From NCBI GenBank assembly GCA_965656875.1, contig CBFHMJ010000009.1, positions 124,001-188,000 of the forward strand: 64,000 bases of DNA, given 5' to 3'. A program made the translations under genes and the position numbers. Below are positions 56,201 to 64,000 of this stretch, one piece after another. Every line of letters begins with the position of its first letter. Positions within the stretch are counted from its first letter, which is position 1. Under the pieces are notes generated by a model, which did not search any database, was not told the DNA's origin, and saw only the letters and a list, made by a program, of their open reading frames with translations. This stretch comes from CBFHMJ01 sp965656875. Lineage in GTDB: Bacteria; Pseudomonadota; Gammaproteobacteria; Enterobacterales; Alteromonadaceae.

Positions 56201-59200
56201 CCTGTTACCCACCGTCTGTTTTTGAGCAGGTCGTGAGAAATCCAACGGTAAGCTGTGCGTCAGTGGCACACCCGCCAGATGCTGCTGCCAATAATCAATC
56301 GCAGCATCCTGAGTTTGTTGATGTTGCTGCCAGGCATAATCTATATATTGCCGCGAGTTTGGCGTCAGTGATTCGCCCGCTAAGGCCTTATTTATCTGTG
56401 TCATTAACACATTCACCGACCAACCGTCAGCCGCAATGTGATGCAGAATAACCAGCAAGTAACCACTACCATCAGAATTACTCTGACTTGAGGTGATCCA
56501 GTGGCACTGAATCGGTATTTCTGTCTTTAAATCAAACGGCTGACTAACCAGTCGATTCGTCAGCGCGGTCAAAGCCTCAATCTCATCAACATCCAACCTG
56601 TGCTGTCGAATGATCAATTCACCCGTGTCTAACACTTGCTGAATGCTTTCACCGGCATCGGTATCACGATAAATCGTTCGTAATGCAGGCTGCACCGCAA
56701 TCACCGCATTAACGGCATGAGCTAACCTGGTAAGATCACAATGTCCGGTGACTTTCAGTAACATCGGCATGTGATATTCAGCACTGTTACTGTTTAGTTG
56801 GTCGATAAACCAGACACGTTGTTGCGCCCAGGACAACGGATAATGCGGCTGTACAGGGGCTTTTTGCCACACCACACTCGCTGACGTTCGTTGTTCAATC
56901 TCTCCGGCCATCTCGACCAGCGTCGGCGCTGTAAAAATGTCTTGTGGCGTAAATGAAACAGAAAATTGCTGACTAATCAGATTAGCCAGTTGAATCGCCA
57001 ACAACGAATGACCACCAGCGCGGAAGAAATGACTGTGCTTGTGTAATTGTGATAACGGGTTTTCTTGCAGATCAGCATGTGTATGCCCCAGCACCTGCTG
57101 CCAGCATTCTGCTAACGCCGTTTCAGTATCCGATGAAAGTGGTGCGTATTTTTCGCTACCTTGTAAATCAATTCGCTGGCTGTTAATCATCGAAATCAGT
57201 GCCGTAGAATCAATTTTTCCGTTAATGGTTAACGGCCAGCGTTCTACATGCACCCATGAGGCAGGCTGCATATAATCGGGTAAGTGATGTTCGGTTAACA
57301 ACGCTAACGCCTGAGCCGTTTCAGAAACTGAAGCACCATCACTGAGCTGGAACCAACAAACCAGTTGTTGCTCCACCGACAACACTTTGGTGGTTACAAC
57401 AGACTGATGTTGGTTAATCACCTGTTCAATTTCACCCGGTTCAATTCTAAAACCACGTAATTTGACTTGATTATCGACACGTCCCAGATATTCCAGCGTT
57501 CCATTTTCTAACCAGCGAACCTTGTCACCGGTTCGATAAACGCGCTGTAATTTGTGGTCAGAAACATCATCGTCAACCGTTAAAAACGGATTAGCCATAA
57601 ACTTCGCGGCTGTTTCTGACGATCGATTCAAATAGCCACGAGCAACACCCGGACCTGCCAGATATAATTCGCCAATCGTGCCTCTCGGCGCTAACTGACC
57701 CTGAGGTGTTACCACATAACCAGCTGTATTTGGCATGAGCGTACCGATGTGAACCAGCTCTTCAGGATGCAAACGACCGTAAGACGCACAGACACTGATT
57801 TCAGAAGGCCCGTAAGCATTGAACAAGCGATACTGATGCCGCCAGACATCAGCAACCTCCGATGTAATAGCCTCGCCCGCCGTAATCAGCGTATCGAGCT
57901 GATAATCAGACCGTTGTGGCAACAATGCCAGCAACGATGGCGGTAACGTGATATTGCTAATCTGATGGTCCACCAGCCAGTCTGCTAATGCCGCTGGGTG
58001 CTGTCTCACCGAATCCGGACAAATCACCAGCGTTGCACCCGCCAATAATGCGCTCATCCATTCCATCATGCTGGCATCAAAGCTTATGGCCGCAAACTGG
58101 GCAACCCGGCTATCAGCATGCACATCACCGCGATCAACCCAACCCTGAAACATATTGGCCGCTCCGCCATGTTCAATCATCACGCCTTTTGGTTGTCCGG
58201 TAGAACCCGAGGTATAAATAATCCAGGCTAAATCTTCCGGGAACACCGACTGAGCCTGAAAGGTAACACTGCCAGTCAGCGCCTCAGTTAATGTCAGTAC
58301 CGGAACATTCCCTGACTGTTGAGCACGATGCAACGATGCGTCGTCCGCTAAAATCAGTCCAGGCTGACAATCTTCGATCATGGTGTGTAACCTGGCGTCC
58401 GGCAAACCAGTAGCCAGTGGCAACAACACACCTCGGGCTTTTATCACGCCAATCATGGCAATAAACAGGTCAGCACTGCGTTCAGCGAGTAAGCCAACCG
58501 GGATGTCCTTTGAAATCCCGGCATTAACCAGTGTCGCAGCCAGATTAGTAGCTCGTTGATCAAGCTCTCGATAGCTAACCTGTCTTTCCCCATCAACAAT
58601 AGCAATGGCTGAACCATGGCCGGGAAAGGCGTGTTCAAAATAATGGAGTAAAGTCGGTAAAGCGACTGACTGCTCTGCGCGGGTTTCCTTCAGCAAGGAT
58701 TGCGTTTGTTGTCTGTCCATCAGTCGCCAGTCGCTCAACATTAGCGCTGGCTGCTCAGTCAATTGGTGGAGTAAATAATTAAACCCCTCAGCCAACCGTT
58801 CAATCATTGCCTGATTAAAGCTTTCAGGCTGCCAACGCCAGTCCAGCGTTAACGTTTCCTGCCAGTCAGCCAGCACATGCAAAGAGAAGGGCGAATCCAT
58901 GACAACCGGCATTAATTCAGTTGCCACGCCATCCAGTGAAAGTTGAGCAGACTGATTTGTGTTCATGCTCAACATAATTTGTATGAGCGGAGAATGGTGA
59001 TGCTCACTGGCATCACGCGGTAAATCCAGCTGTTCGATCAGGTGATCGAAAGGCACTTGTTGGTGAGATTGCGCATCAAGATTCGCTTGCTTCACGACTG
59101 AAAAATAATCGGCAATCGAACCGGATAATTCGGTTATGGCAGGTAGTCGTAACACCAGGGCATTCACAAAGAAACCAACCAGTGAAGACCATTCGGCTGA

Positions 59201-62200
59201 CTCCCGGTTAGCCACAGGTGTTCCAATCAAGACCTCATCGTGATCGCTGTAATGCACCAACAACCAGTTCAGCACACCATGCAACAGCATAAACGGCGTA
59301 ACACCCAGTCGTTGCGCACAGTGACGAAGGCTGGATGATTGCGCTGCCGATACTGTTTGAATCCGTTGAGATAACGAACCGGACATTGTGTGGTGTTCTG
59401 TCTGGTGTTCAGCATCGTAGCCAACTTCACTGCCAAAACGACAAGCAATGCCATGCCAGGTTGGGCAACCACTAAGCTGCTGTTGCCACCAGTTCAGTGA
59501 CTGTGCCATTGCTTCAGTGTGCAACCGGGCGCGTTGCCAACTCGCAAAATCCTGATAACGATGGTTAATCTGGCTATTTAACAATGCAAACGCTTCATCA
59601 CCACTGCGATACAGCTGATTGAACTGTTCCACCAGCACACCCATTGACCATCCATCGGTAACAATATGATGCAACACAAATAGCAAGATCCCCTGCTCAG
59701 CGGAGGCTTGTTCAAACCAGTAACAACGCAGTAATGGCCCGGTAGCCAGATCAAACGCTTCACTACTTATCTGACGTAGTTGTTCACCATCTGGCAAAAC
59801 CGTCACTGGACGTGTTTCTATCGCAACAGACAACACATCTATATCATCAATCATCAACTGAGGCGTTGCCTGATGCTCAACAGCCGAACTCAACACAAAC
59901 CGGCTACGCAACGGTTCATGTAATGCAACCAGATACTTTAATGCCTGTTCTGCCCGGGCTACATCAAAAGAGCCTTCTATCCTGATTGCTACCGGAACAT
60001 GATAGTGATTCTGACCTGGCGATAATTGCTCAACTGTCCATAAACGTTGTTGTGGAATCGATAAAACAGGGGGCTGATTAGCATTAACGGGCAAGACTGT
60101 TTGAGCCGACTCTTGTCGTAGTTGACTGCTGTGTTGCTGGATCAGCTTAGCTTGCTGACGAATCGTCGTCGCTTCAAAAAGCTGGCGTATACTCACTTCA
60201 ACCTGACAATACTGACGGATCTGATTGACCAGTTGCATCGCTGCTAATGAGTGCCCGCCAAGATGAAAGAAATCATGCGTAACACCCATGTCATCCTGTC
60301 CAAGCACTAACGACCACAGATGCTGCAATGTCTCTTCCAAAGGCGTTTCGGGCGCGACAAATTCACTTTGTAACCATGAAAAATCGGGGGCAGGTAATGC
60401 TTTCTTGTCGATTTTACCGTTAGGCGTCAGCGGCCAGCGTTCAACAATGACCCAGCATGCAGGGATCATAAAATCGGGCAAATGCTCACCTAAGACCGTT
60501 CGCCATTCAGACACACTAACATCAAAGGAAGCGCCGGGCGCTAACTCCAACCAGGCAACCAGCGACGCTGATATGACCGACATTGAAGATGATTCAACAT
60601 CCGGTTGATACAATCTGACTTTGCAGGTTTTTACGCCTGGCAACTGTTGTATTACGGCTTCAATTTCACCGGGTTCAATTCGAAATCCCCGTAATTTGAT
60701 CTGGTCATCCACCCGACCAGCAAACAGTAGTTCTCCCCGATCATTCCACGCAACTTTATCGCCCGTTCTGAACACTATCGGAAATTGCTTCCGGTAAGGC
60801 TCAAATTCCGGCAAAGATGTCGCCGTTAGTGAATCAGTTGAAATAAAGCGTTCAGCCGTTAAATCAGGACGGTGTAAATACCCAGTAGCCACACCTGGAC
60901 CTGCCACGTACAGTTCACCAAAATGACCTGCCGGACACAGGGTTTGCTGTTCACTCAACACCAGACACATCATGTTATCGAGTGGCTGCCCGATACTGTT
61001 GAACTCACCCGCTTTTAGCTGACGCACCGGCATTGCAGTAACATCAGCAGCGACTTCAGACGACCCATACAAATTGAGTAGCTCACAATGAGTATCCAGC
61101 TGTAAAAAGCGATGAATCAGCGCTTCTGGTAGTTTTTCACCACTGACCGAAACATGTGTTAACTGAGCTAATGCCTGTGACTGAAACGATGGAAAATCCA
61201 GTAAAACATTCAATAAAGACGGCACCATCGCCATACGGGTAACGGCATGTTGAATAACCAGTTGTGTTAATTCAGACGGATCAGTGGCTTGATGTTGATG
61301 CGCTAATACCACCGGATTCCCCGTCAGTAAGCCACCAAATAACTCCCAAATCGCATCACCAAAACCTATTGCGGCCTTAGAACAATACACATCCTGCGCG
61401 GTATTCGGGTAACAACGCCACATCCAGTGCAAACGATTTAAAATGCCAGCATGATGACCAATCACACCCTTTGGTGCGCCAGTAGAGCCGGAGGTGTACA
61501 GCACATAGGCAGCATCTTCAGGCTGGATACCCGATAAATTTAACACTTCGCCTGAATCCGGAATCGGCTGTGCTAACAGGTATTCAACCTGCAATAGAGA
61601 ACAAGTTGCCGGAACGTTCAGTTCATTAACAGCAATCTCGGTAAACAGCCCGGACATCCTGCTGTCCTCAATCATGTAATTCAGCCGTTCTTGCGGATAA
61701 TCAGGGTCCATCGGTAACCAGGCAGCGCCAGATATCAGAATCCCCAAAATAGCGGATACCTGATCGAACGAGCGAGGCAAGCACACGCCGATAATGACAG
61801 GAGAACCATCAATACTGCTGTTATCGTGAATCTTGTTGATTGCACTACGGTTGTTAGCACGTTGCACCAGGGGTTGAAGCTGTAATGCGATGCGCTGCGC
61901 ACGCTGGGCCAGTGCCGAAAAACTCAGTGTTTCATCATCTTGTATTAACGCAATCTGATCAGGTGTTTTTATCGCTTGCGCCAGGAACAGGTTTGCCAGA
62001 TGTTCATCGGTTGGCGAAGACTGAGATTGACCTGCAAACTGATGAAACAGTTGATCACATTCATCCAGACTAAATGGACTGAGACTACTCACCGGCGCAT
62101 TCAAATCAGCGTTCAGCAAGCGTTGCAGTGTTTGTAACCAATGGTCACTCAGACGTTGAATCGTTGATTGATTGAATAACGCTTCATTGAATAACCATTG

Positions 62201-64000
62201 CAGCCGCGTAGTCGCACCTGCTGTATCAATATTAATTTCCAGATCGAACTTTAACGGCGGCAGAAATTCTGTTTCTGGCACGACAGTACATTGCTCAAAA
62301 GCAAGTGTGTTTTGAGTCGCCGGATGCTGATTAATCAACAACTGCACTAATGGTGCGGCATGTTCAACTCTGGGAACAGCAAGTGCTTCGAGAACCGTTT
62401 CAAAGGGCAATGCTTGCCAGGTTTGAGCATCCAGACATGTTGTTCGAACATGGGCCAACAATGCCGCAATTGACGATTGTCCGGTATTGACCCGTAATAC
62501 GTTTGTATTGACGAACAAGCCCATCACGGCTTGCCATTCATGCCGATGCCGATTCGCGACAGGCGTTCCAAACACCACATCAGTGTGCTGACTATGACGA
62601 GCCACTACCAGACAAGCCACCGTATGGAACACCATAAATGGCGTTAACTGATGTTGCTGACAGAATGCTTCCAGTTGTTGCTGCAATGATCGATCAATCG
62701 ACTGATGAACCGCCGCAACCCGAACGTCACCCGCCGTTTGACGCGGACGATCTAACGGTAATCGATGAATAGCCGGAACATCCGCCAGTTTTTCAGTCCA
62801 GTAAGCCAGTGCGTCGCTCTGTTTCTGTTGTGTTCCTTCCATCAGCCAACGAGCGTAATGGCCGTACTGCACCCGAGCCACATCGCTTGCTTGTGCTGAT
62901 GCACTGTCATTCAACATACTGACATCATGAAAACTGCCGGGATCAGATTCAGCACCGGCGCTAAAATCGGTCATCAACTCGCGATAAAAAGCCTGCCATT
63001 CTTCAATCAACAACCGAACAGACCAGCCATCCGCTGCAATGTGATGCAACACAACCACTAGCGTTGTATCGCCGTTGGATTCAGGTAATACCGAAGCGCG
63101 GATCATTAAGTCACGGCTCAGATCGAACGGATGCTGACACAATTGGGTGATTTGCGCGTCACGGTCTTCCAATAACGTCACCGTCTGGATAACCGTACCT
63201 GGAACGTCGCGTAGTCTTTGCTGCAATACACCATCTTGCTCAGCAAACACCGTATGTAGTGCCTGATGACGCCTGATGATCCGGACTAACGCTTTATCCG
63301 CCAGAACCGGCGAAAAATGCCCGGTGATTCGAAACACACCAGGCATGTTGTATTCGGCCCCGGAGAGGGTTGTAGACTCGGCTAACCACAATTGTCGTTG
63401 CGCTGGTGTTGCCATCACCGGCCATTCTAAATCAGACAATTCGATGGCATGTCTGTTATCAAACTCTTGCTGACGATCCGTAGCAATAAGCTGTTCAATC
63501 CAGGCCGCCTGTGTCGATAAACGGGGCTTTTGGAACACATCCACGTAACGAACAATCAAACCAAATCGTGCTTGTATCTGAGCCACCAATGCGACAACCG
63601 ATAAAGAATGACCACCAAGATTAAAGAAGTGGCTGTCAGCACCGATAAAACTGGTGTTTGCATCAGCTAATTCAACAGCCAGCACGGTACGCCACAATTC
63701 AGCCAGCGATTGCTGTGTTTCTGTCTCCAGAGGTAAGGCTGCCTGATTAGCCTGTATAACAGGCCGAGGTAACGCTGATTTGTTAAGTTTGCCGTTTGGT
63801 AATAACGGCCAGTCAGCGAGCATTGTCCAGCCAGACGGCTGCATGTAGCCAGGAAAGGTGTCGGCTAAACAGGTTTTAAGTGACGCCAGTAAAGTTTGCT
63901 GCTCTTGTGATTCAGTAACTGCTGCATCCGGCTTAATCCATACCAGCAGCTGGTCATCCTCAACCAGCACCCGGCTACTGTTTACACCGGTTTGTTGATG
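50213..64000 (-). CDS. NRPS-A: at least four complete modules, 5' end beyond window
   Basis: The frame is open to the right edge. Translating the last 30 bases gives HQQTGVNSSRVLVEDD, the end of an A domain, so the GTG at 63970 is internal and the true start lies outside. At least 4,595 residues are visible. They form an A-domain end and carrier (module 0), then four C-A-T modules with LGGHS or AGGHS carriers (LGGHS near 63620, 60265, 53840 and 50415; AGGHS near 57015), then a Lys-rich tail ending QTSKKKNTISL. C domains carry HHIAADGWS-type motifs, all L-donor type; no E or MT domain is visible. Codes by eye: GDWASSLADK (beta-amino-acid-like), DAMTIAAVCK (bulky/aromatic), DLKNLGMDIK (unassigned), DPRHFVLRAK (alpha-aminoadipate/Lys2 type). 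It is the most upstream NRPS of the locus seen here. Confidence 0.97.
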   Translation of the reverse strand, partial: HQQTGVNSSRVLVEDDQLLVWIKPDAAVTESQEQQTLLASLKTCLADTFPGYMQPSGWTMLADWPLLPNGKLNKSALPRPVIQANQAALPLETETQQSLAELWRTVLAVELADANTSFIGADSHFFNLGGHSLSVVALVAQIQARFGLIVRYVDVFQKPRLSTQAAWIEQLIATDRQQEFDNRHAIELSDLEWPVMATPAQRQLWLAESTTLSGAEYNMPGVFRITGHFSPVLADKALVRIIRRHQALHTVFAEQDGVLQQRLRDVPGTVIQTVTLLEDRDAQITQLCQHPFDLSRDLMIRASVLPESNGDTTLVVVLHHIAADGWSVRLLIEEWQAFYRELMTDFSAGAESDPGSFHDVSMLNDSASAQASDVARVQYGHYARWLMEGTQQKQSDALAYWTEKLADVPAIHRLPLDRPRQTAGDVRVAAVHQSIDRSLQQQLEAFCQQHQLTPFMVFHTVACLVVARHSQHTDVVFGTPVANRHRHEWQAVMGLFVNTNVLRVNTGQSSIAALLAHVRTTCLDAQTWQALPFETVLEALAVPRVEHAAPLVQLLINQHPATQNTLAFEQCTVVPETEFLPPLKFDLEINIDTAGATTRLQWLFNEALFNQSTIQRLSDHWLQTLQRLLNADLNAPVSSLSPFSLDECDQLFHQFAGQSQSSPTDEHLANLFLAQAIKTPDQIALIQDDETLSFSALAQRAQRIALQLQPLVQRANNRSAINKIHDNSSIDGSPVIIGVCLPRSFDQVSAILGILISGAAWLPMDPDYPQERLNYMIEDSRMSGLFTEIAVNELNVPATCSLLQVEYLLAQPIPDSGEVLNLSGIQPEDAAYVLYTSGSTGAPKGVIGHHAGILNRLHWMWRCYPNTAQDVYCSKAAIGFGDAIWELFGGLLTGNPVVLAHQHQATDPSELTQLVIQHAVTRMAMVPSLLNVLLDFPSFQSQALAQLTHVSVSGEKLPEALIHRFLQLDTHCELLNLYGSSEVAADVTAMPVRQLKAGEFNSIGQPLDNMMCLVLSEQQTLCPAGHFGELYVAGPGVATGYLHRPDLTAERFISTDSLTATSLPEFEPYRKQFPIVFRTGDKVAWNDRGELLFAGRVDDQIKLRGFRIEPGEIEAVIQQLPGVKTCKVRLYQPDVESSSMSVISASLVAWLELAPGASFDVSVSEWRTVLGEHLPDFMIPACWVIVERWPLTPNGKIDKKALPAPDFSWLQSEFVAPETPLEETLQHLWSLVLGQDDMGVTHDFFHLGGHSLAAMQLVNQIRQYCQVEVSIRQLFEATTIRQQAKLIQQHSSQLRQESAQTVLPVNANQPPVLSIPQQRLWTVEQLSPGQNHYHVPVAIRIEGSFDVARAEQALKYLVALHEPLRSRFVLSSAVEHQATPQLMIDDIDVLSVAIETRPVTVLPDGEQLRQISSEAFDLATGPLLRCYWFEQASAEQGILLFVLHHIVTDGWSMGVLVEQFNQLYRSGDEAFALLNSQINHRYQDFASWQRARLHTEAMAQSLNWWQQQLSGCPTWHGIACRFGSEVGYDAEHQTEHHTMSGSLSQRIQTVSAAQSSSLRHCAQRLGVTPFMLLHGVLNWLLVHYSDHDEVLIGTPVANRESAEWSSLVGFFVNALVLRLPAITELSGSIADYFSVVKQANLDAQSHQQVPFDHLIEQLDLPRDASEHHHSPLIQIMLSMNTNQSAQLSLDGVATELMPVVMDSPFSLHVLADWQETLTLDWRWQPESFNQAMIERLAEGFNYLLHQLTEQPALMLSDWRLMDRQQTQSLLKETRAEQSVALPTLLHYFEHAFPGHGSAIAIVDGERQVSYRELDQRATNLAATLVNAGISKDIPVGLLAERSADLFIAMIGVIKARGVLLPLATGLPDARLHTMIEDCQPGLILADDASLHRAQQSGNVPVLTLTEALTGSVTFQAQSVFPEDLAWIIYTSGSTGQPKGVMIEHGGAANMFQGWVDRGDVHADSRVAQFAAISFDASMMEWMSALLAGATLVICPDSVRQHPAALADWLVDHQISNITLPPSLLALLPQRSDYQLDTLITAGEAITSEVADVWRHQYRLFNAYGPSEISVCASYGRLHPEELVHIGTLMPNTAGYVVTPQGQLAPRGTIGELYLAGPGVARGYLNRSSETAAKFMANPFLTVDDDVSDHKLQRVYRTGDKVRWLENGTLEYLGRVDNQVKLRGFRIEPGEIEQVINQHQSVVTTKVLSVEQQLVCWFQLSDGASVSETAQALALLTEHHLPDYMQPASWVHVERWPLTINGKIDSTALISMINSQRIDLQGSEKYAPLSSDTETALAECWQQVLGHTHADLQENPLSQLHKHSHFFRAGGHSLLAIQLANLISQQFSVSFTPQDIFTAPTLVEMAGEIEQRTSASVVWQKAPVQPHYPLSWAQQRVWFIDQLNSNSAEYHMPMLLKVTGHCDLTRLAHAVNAVIAVQPALRTIYRDTDAGESIQQVLDTGELIIRQHRLDVDEIEALTALTNRLVSQPFDLKTEIPIQCHWITSSQSNSDGSGYLLVILHHIAADGWSVNVLMTQINKALAGESLTPNSRQYIDYAWQQHQQTQDAAIDYWQQHLAGVPLTHSLPLDFSRPAQKQTVGNRVLTHFTPEQKHRLIALAQHADVTLYMMLQAVLGQIISWHSNSHDIVIGTPAANRPHKAFESVIGFFVNTLVIRLNTDQGSLKDYLNAVKQENLAAQQHQNLPFEKLVEVCKVPGSLQYSPLFQIMFVMNPSISTTLSLDGCSLDTLPLITPAAKFDLEITATEQADDSLTIDWLYDVSLFSQEHITALSRHLSQALVALSELTTLDNVTTNGWLQQAVTDDEWQRVWLQNDRWTDYAREILIHELIEQQVEATPDALAVCVEHETRTYQQLNREANQLAHLLRAKGVTAGKPVGLCLPRSCELMVSLLAILKAGGAYVPMDPAYPQQRLDYMAEMSDAALTITPEWLMEQASEIAQQAYENPLPAGDETQLAYMIFTSGSTGKPKGTLIPHHTVVNLLQWYVQEYDFTSNDRFLVFSATGFDLTQKNLLAPLTCGASIHFATAQEYDPQQILKVIEKQQITVTNCAPGGFYPILTFASDQDYTSLNSLRWVLLGGEAIDYGRFTDWLAGSKARLVNMYGPTECTDISNSYIIKADHKSGQAVPIGPAMANVTLYVAQPCTASRSEFLLVPPGSLGELCIGGAGVTPGYLKNERLTAEKFVDDPFFDQYPARAREILHCAARKVYRTGDLVRWNDQNELVFCGRIDHQIKLRGLRIEPGEIEIQIQAYSGVVRASVITEDEQLLAFFTVTDDKAININALKAHLQQQLPDWMVPGRLYQLSQIPLTPNGKVDRNALINHAKNTDADGMGKHYVAPVSSVARQLQLIWANVLHRQPEDISCDTNFFELGGHSLLMTQVVHQALNDHQLPLAVKDIFIAPTVNELADRLIDRLSDNDTSLRENMISYQLVPGKRIDESVRYPLSVAQMRLWLTELLTGEERGKQQVIQLGVTLKTCDNASLNPERLQQVFQQLIQETPSLRTGFVQAEQQPWQVIHSLQNCPNMLAIADQSVLSDVEQHGIIKRWQQLPFDITQPPLVRGLLLKTGDNQWRLVCRFHHLICDGWSLAVFYQRLFQLYFASESSVCQADAVNYLDYCDWQQAFLASDEADYQRGFWRDYLAGCSGWLRLPFEYDDNQAIESIDKNSKSDTNFAVSLSLSESDKQVIQTAAKRQQASLFHVLYTAFSVLVARLTEKNDITIGIPVSGRHLAGASELVGLLLNNLPVRTQIDISLSSGALITQQAANINNVLVHQDLPFEEILNQARIERTSSNSDKNQPDTPLFQLFFNVLNLPQPDEQLFTDQNFSYVMDDVPEDDHKFTLSMYVADQTDGLLIFINYNKDKLPRTAVEGFIFQYKQLLMAMVSDLNQPVNQLSLVPDIADFTSGSGLHQVQGDPEDSSQVDQDYTYWPDPCKPLPKAPVFKAIHDYVSHWASDKSTDIAVCSAGLSLNWRELDELTTNFAKNLIKHGVKIASPVGILAERRPELLIATLSVLKAGGAFMMLSSDVPEARIQQQFSVVTPDLVITLGKADRSESELLRGLRAKFLEVNVLDLTLEHVSTRNTDLTEQDLNNIQLPTVFGESPACITFTSGTTGVPKAIVGRHSALTSFMPWMAKTFDLSDQDTFSLLSGLVHDPLQRDMFTPVWLGATLVVPTEEQMSATQLAPWLLQHGVSVLHLTPALGAQLTMALELDSSLTLPALRLGFFVGEALTQTHINKFNQLAPAMQVVNLYGSTETSRAVSYYPVTAEDTHWRVMPVGRGMFGSELLVLNRAMKLCGPYEPGQLAIRSRELALGYVDNQSLTDAVFIRNPETNDPTDRWYLTGDLGHFLPDGNVMHQGRSDQQVKIRGFRVELADIEATLTAQPGVEFAAVIADRTSDDIRLLAFVQMTDAQITESENGNSSETDLMHQLRSLLPGYMVPAGLRILPAMPLTANRKIDRKQLHALAPEHPTEAAVTEQSTVAAPETELERELTAIWQEVLPEQTISVTSDFFSLGGHSLLATKLLVRIYQLCGVEISYPQFFQHSSVRAVAHLVEQHRDKQAQKQRVLQQTSKKKNTISL
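50290..53650 (-). other. NRPS-A module 4: C-A-T, Lys2-like aminoadipate A domain
   Basis: HHLICDGWS near 53200; TSGTTG near 51628; carrier near 50415. The A4/A5 core LVHDPLQRDMFTPVWLGATL is that of fungal aminoadipate reductase (Lys2) A domains, and the code DPRHFVLRAK differs by one residue from DPRHFVMRAK reported for aminoadipate. Lys2 activates the side-chain (delta) carboxyl. Confidence 0.75.
53690..56860 (-). other. NRPS-A module 3: C-A-T, unassigned code
   Basis: HHIAADGWS near 56430; TSGSTG near 55057; carrier LGGHSLLMT near 53840. Code DLKNLGMDIK; Lys at 239 and Asp at 330 suggest a polar side chain. I cannot assign it. Confidence 0.75.
56890..60080 (-). other. NRPS-A module 2: C-A-T, bulky/aromatic-like code
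   Basis: HHIVTDGWS near 59655; TSGSTG near 58200; AGGHS carrier near 57015. Code DAMTIAAVCK differs from the classic Phe code DAWTIAAICK at two positions, so a bulky hydrophobic or aromatic residue is likely, not proven. Confidence 0.75.
60110..63440 (-). other. NRPS-A module 1: C-A-T, beta-amino-acid-like code
   Basis: C domain HHIAADGWS near 63035; A3 core TSGSTG near 61485; carrier near 60265. The A4 motif reads GFGDAIWELFG in place of FDxSxxE, so the Asp that anchors the alpha-amine (position 235) is Gly. The code GDWASSLADK shares DW at 236/239 and SLADK with codes known for beta-alanine-type substrates. Confidence 0.75.
63470..64000 (-). other. NRPS-A module 0 (A-domain end and carrier only)
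   Basis: The A10 motif LPNGKLNKSAL is at about 63770-63803 and the carrier LGGHSLSVV at about 63605-63630. The selectivity pocket is outside the window, so its residue is unknown. Confidence 0.9.

Noticed and set aside
1..64000. tRNA, rRNA, CRISPR arrays, transposases, frameshifted NRPS
   Set aside because: I looked for tRNA-like folds, regular short repeats and transposase motifs and saw none; all NRPS frames are uninterrupted.

Overview
The window reads as chromosome of a gammaproteobacterium, probably aquatic. Support for this is the gene families present (DUF4198/DUF2271/PepSY iron-linked cluster, HigBA, YhcG-type DUF1016 nuclease), the Shine-Dalgarno usage and a base composition that looks close to 50% G+C, with a more A+T-rich stretch at about 5-9 kb. 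The genus assignment is open.

Left part (1-4.7 kb): a leftward PepSY-TM membrane protein, cut by the window edge, faces a rightward three-gene operon (DUF4198 periplasmic protein, eight-EF-hand secreted protein, ApbE-like/DUF2271 protein). A sigma70-like promoter overlapped by a Fur-box-like sequence precedes the operon. I infer an iron-responsive, flavin-linked periplasmic redox or metal-handling system. A GNAT acetyltransferase follows, bracketed by two clear terminators.

Small-gene zone (4.7-9.0 kb): a small secreted protein that probably starts at ATT, a HigB-HigA toxin-antitoxin pair with a promoter and candidate operator, an Imm31-like orphan immunity protein, a stand-alone RelA/SpoT-domain synthetase, an unrecognised 200-aa protein and a 109-aa protein starting at TTG. 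This looks like an accessory region.

Right part (9.0-64.0 kb, all on the minus strand): most of a very large nonribosomal peptide synthetase (NRPS) locus, reading right to left and running off the right edge. In order: NRPS-A (>4,595 aa, 5' end outside), NRPS-B (3,775 aa), a PhyH-type Fe(II)/2-oxoglutarate dioxygenase, a DUF1016/PDDEXK nuclease that looks out of place, NRPS-C (6,877 aa), NRPS-D with a thioesterase (1,453 aa), a PaaK-like adenylate-forming enzyme and a SufS-like PLP enzyme. The last four overlap or abut and look translationally coupled. I count 12 complete modules plus the tail of a thirteenth.

Reading the ten specificity residues by eye gives, in assembly order: beta-amino-acid-like, bulky/aromatic-like, unassigned, alpha-aminoadipate (Lys2-like), N-methyl-Cys-like, unassigned, Pro-family-like but aberrant, Ala (epimerised), Thr (epimerised), Ala (epimerised), bulky hydrophobic (epimerised, with a PRMT-like methyltransferase inserted in the A domain), unassigned, then thioesterase release. 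TubC-type N-terminal docking domains and charged C-terminal tails fit the order A to B to C to D by charge. The most unusual parts are the PRMT-like methyltransferase inside an A domain, the Lys2-type aminoadipate module directly before an N-methylating Cys-type module, and the SufS-like/PaaK-like pair at the end of the operon. No transporter, MbtH protein, phosphopantetheinyl transferase or cluster regulator is in the window. No gene-free stretch exceeds about 300 bases.
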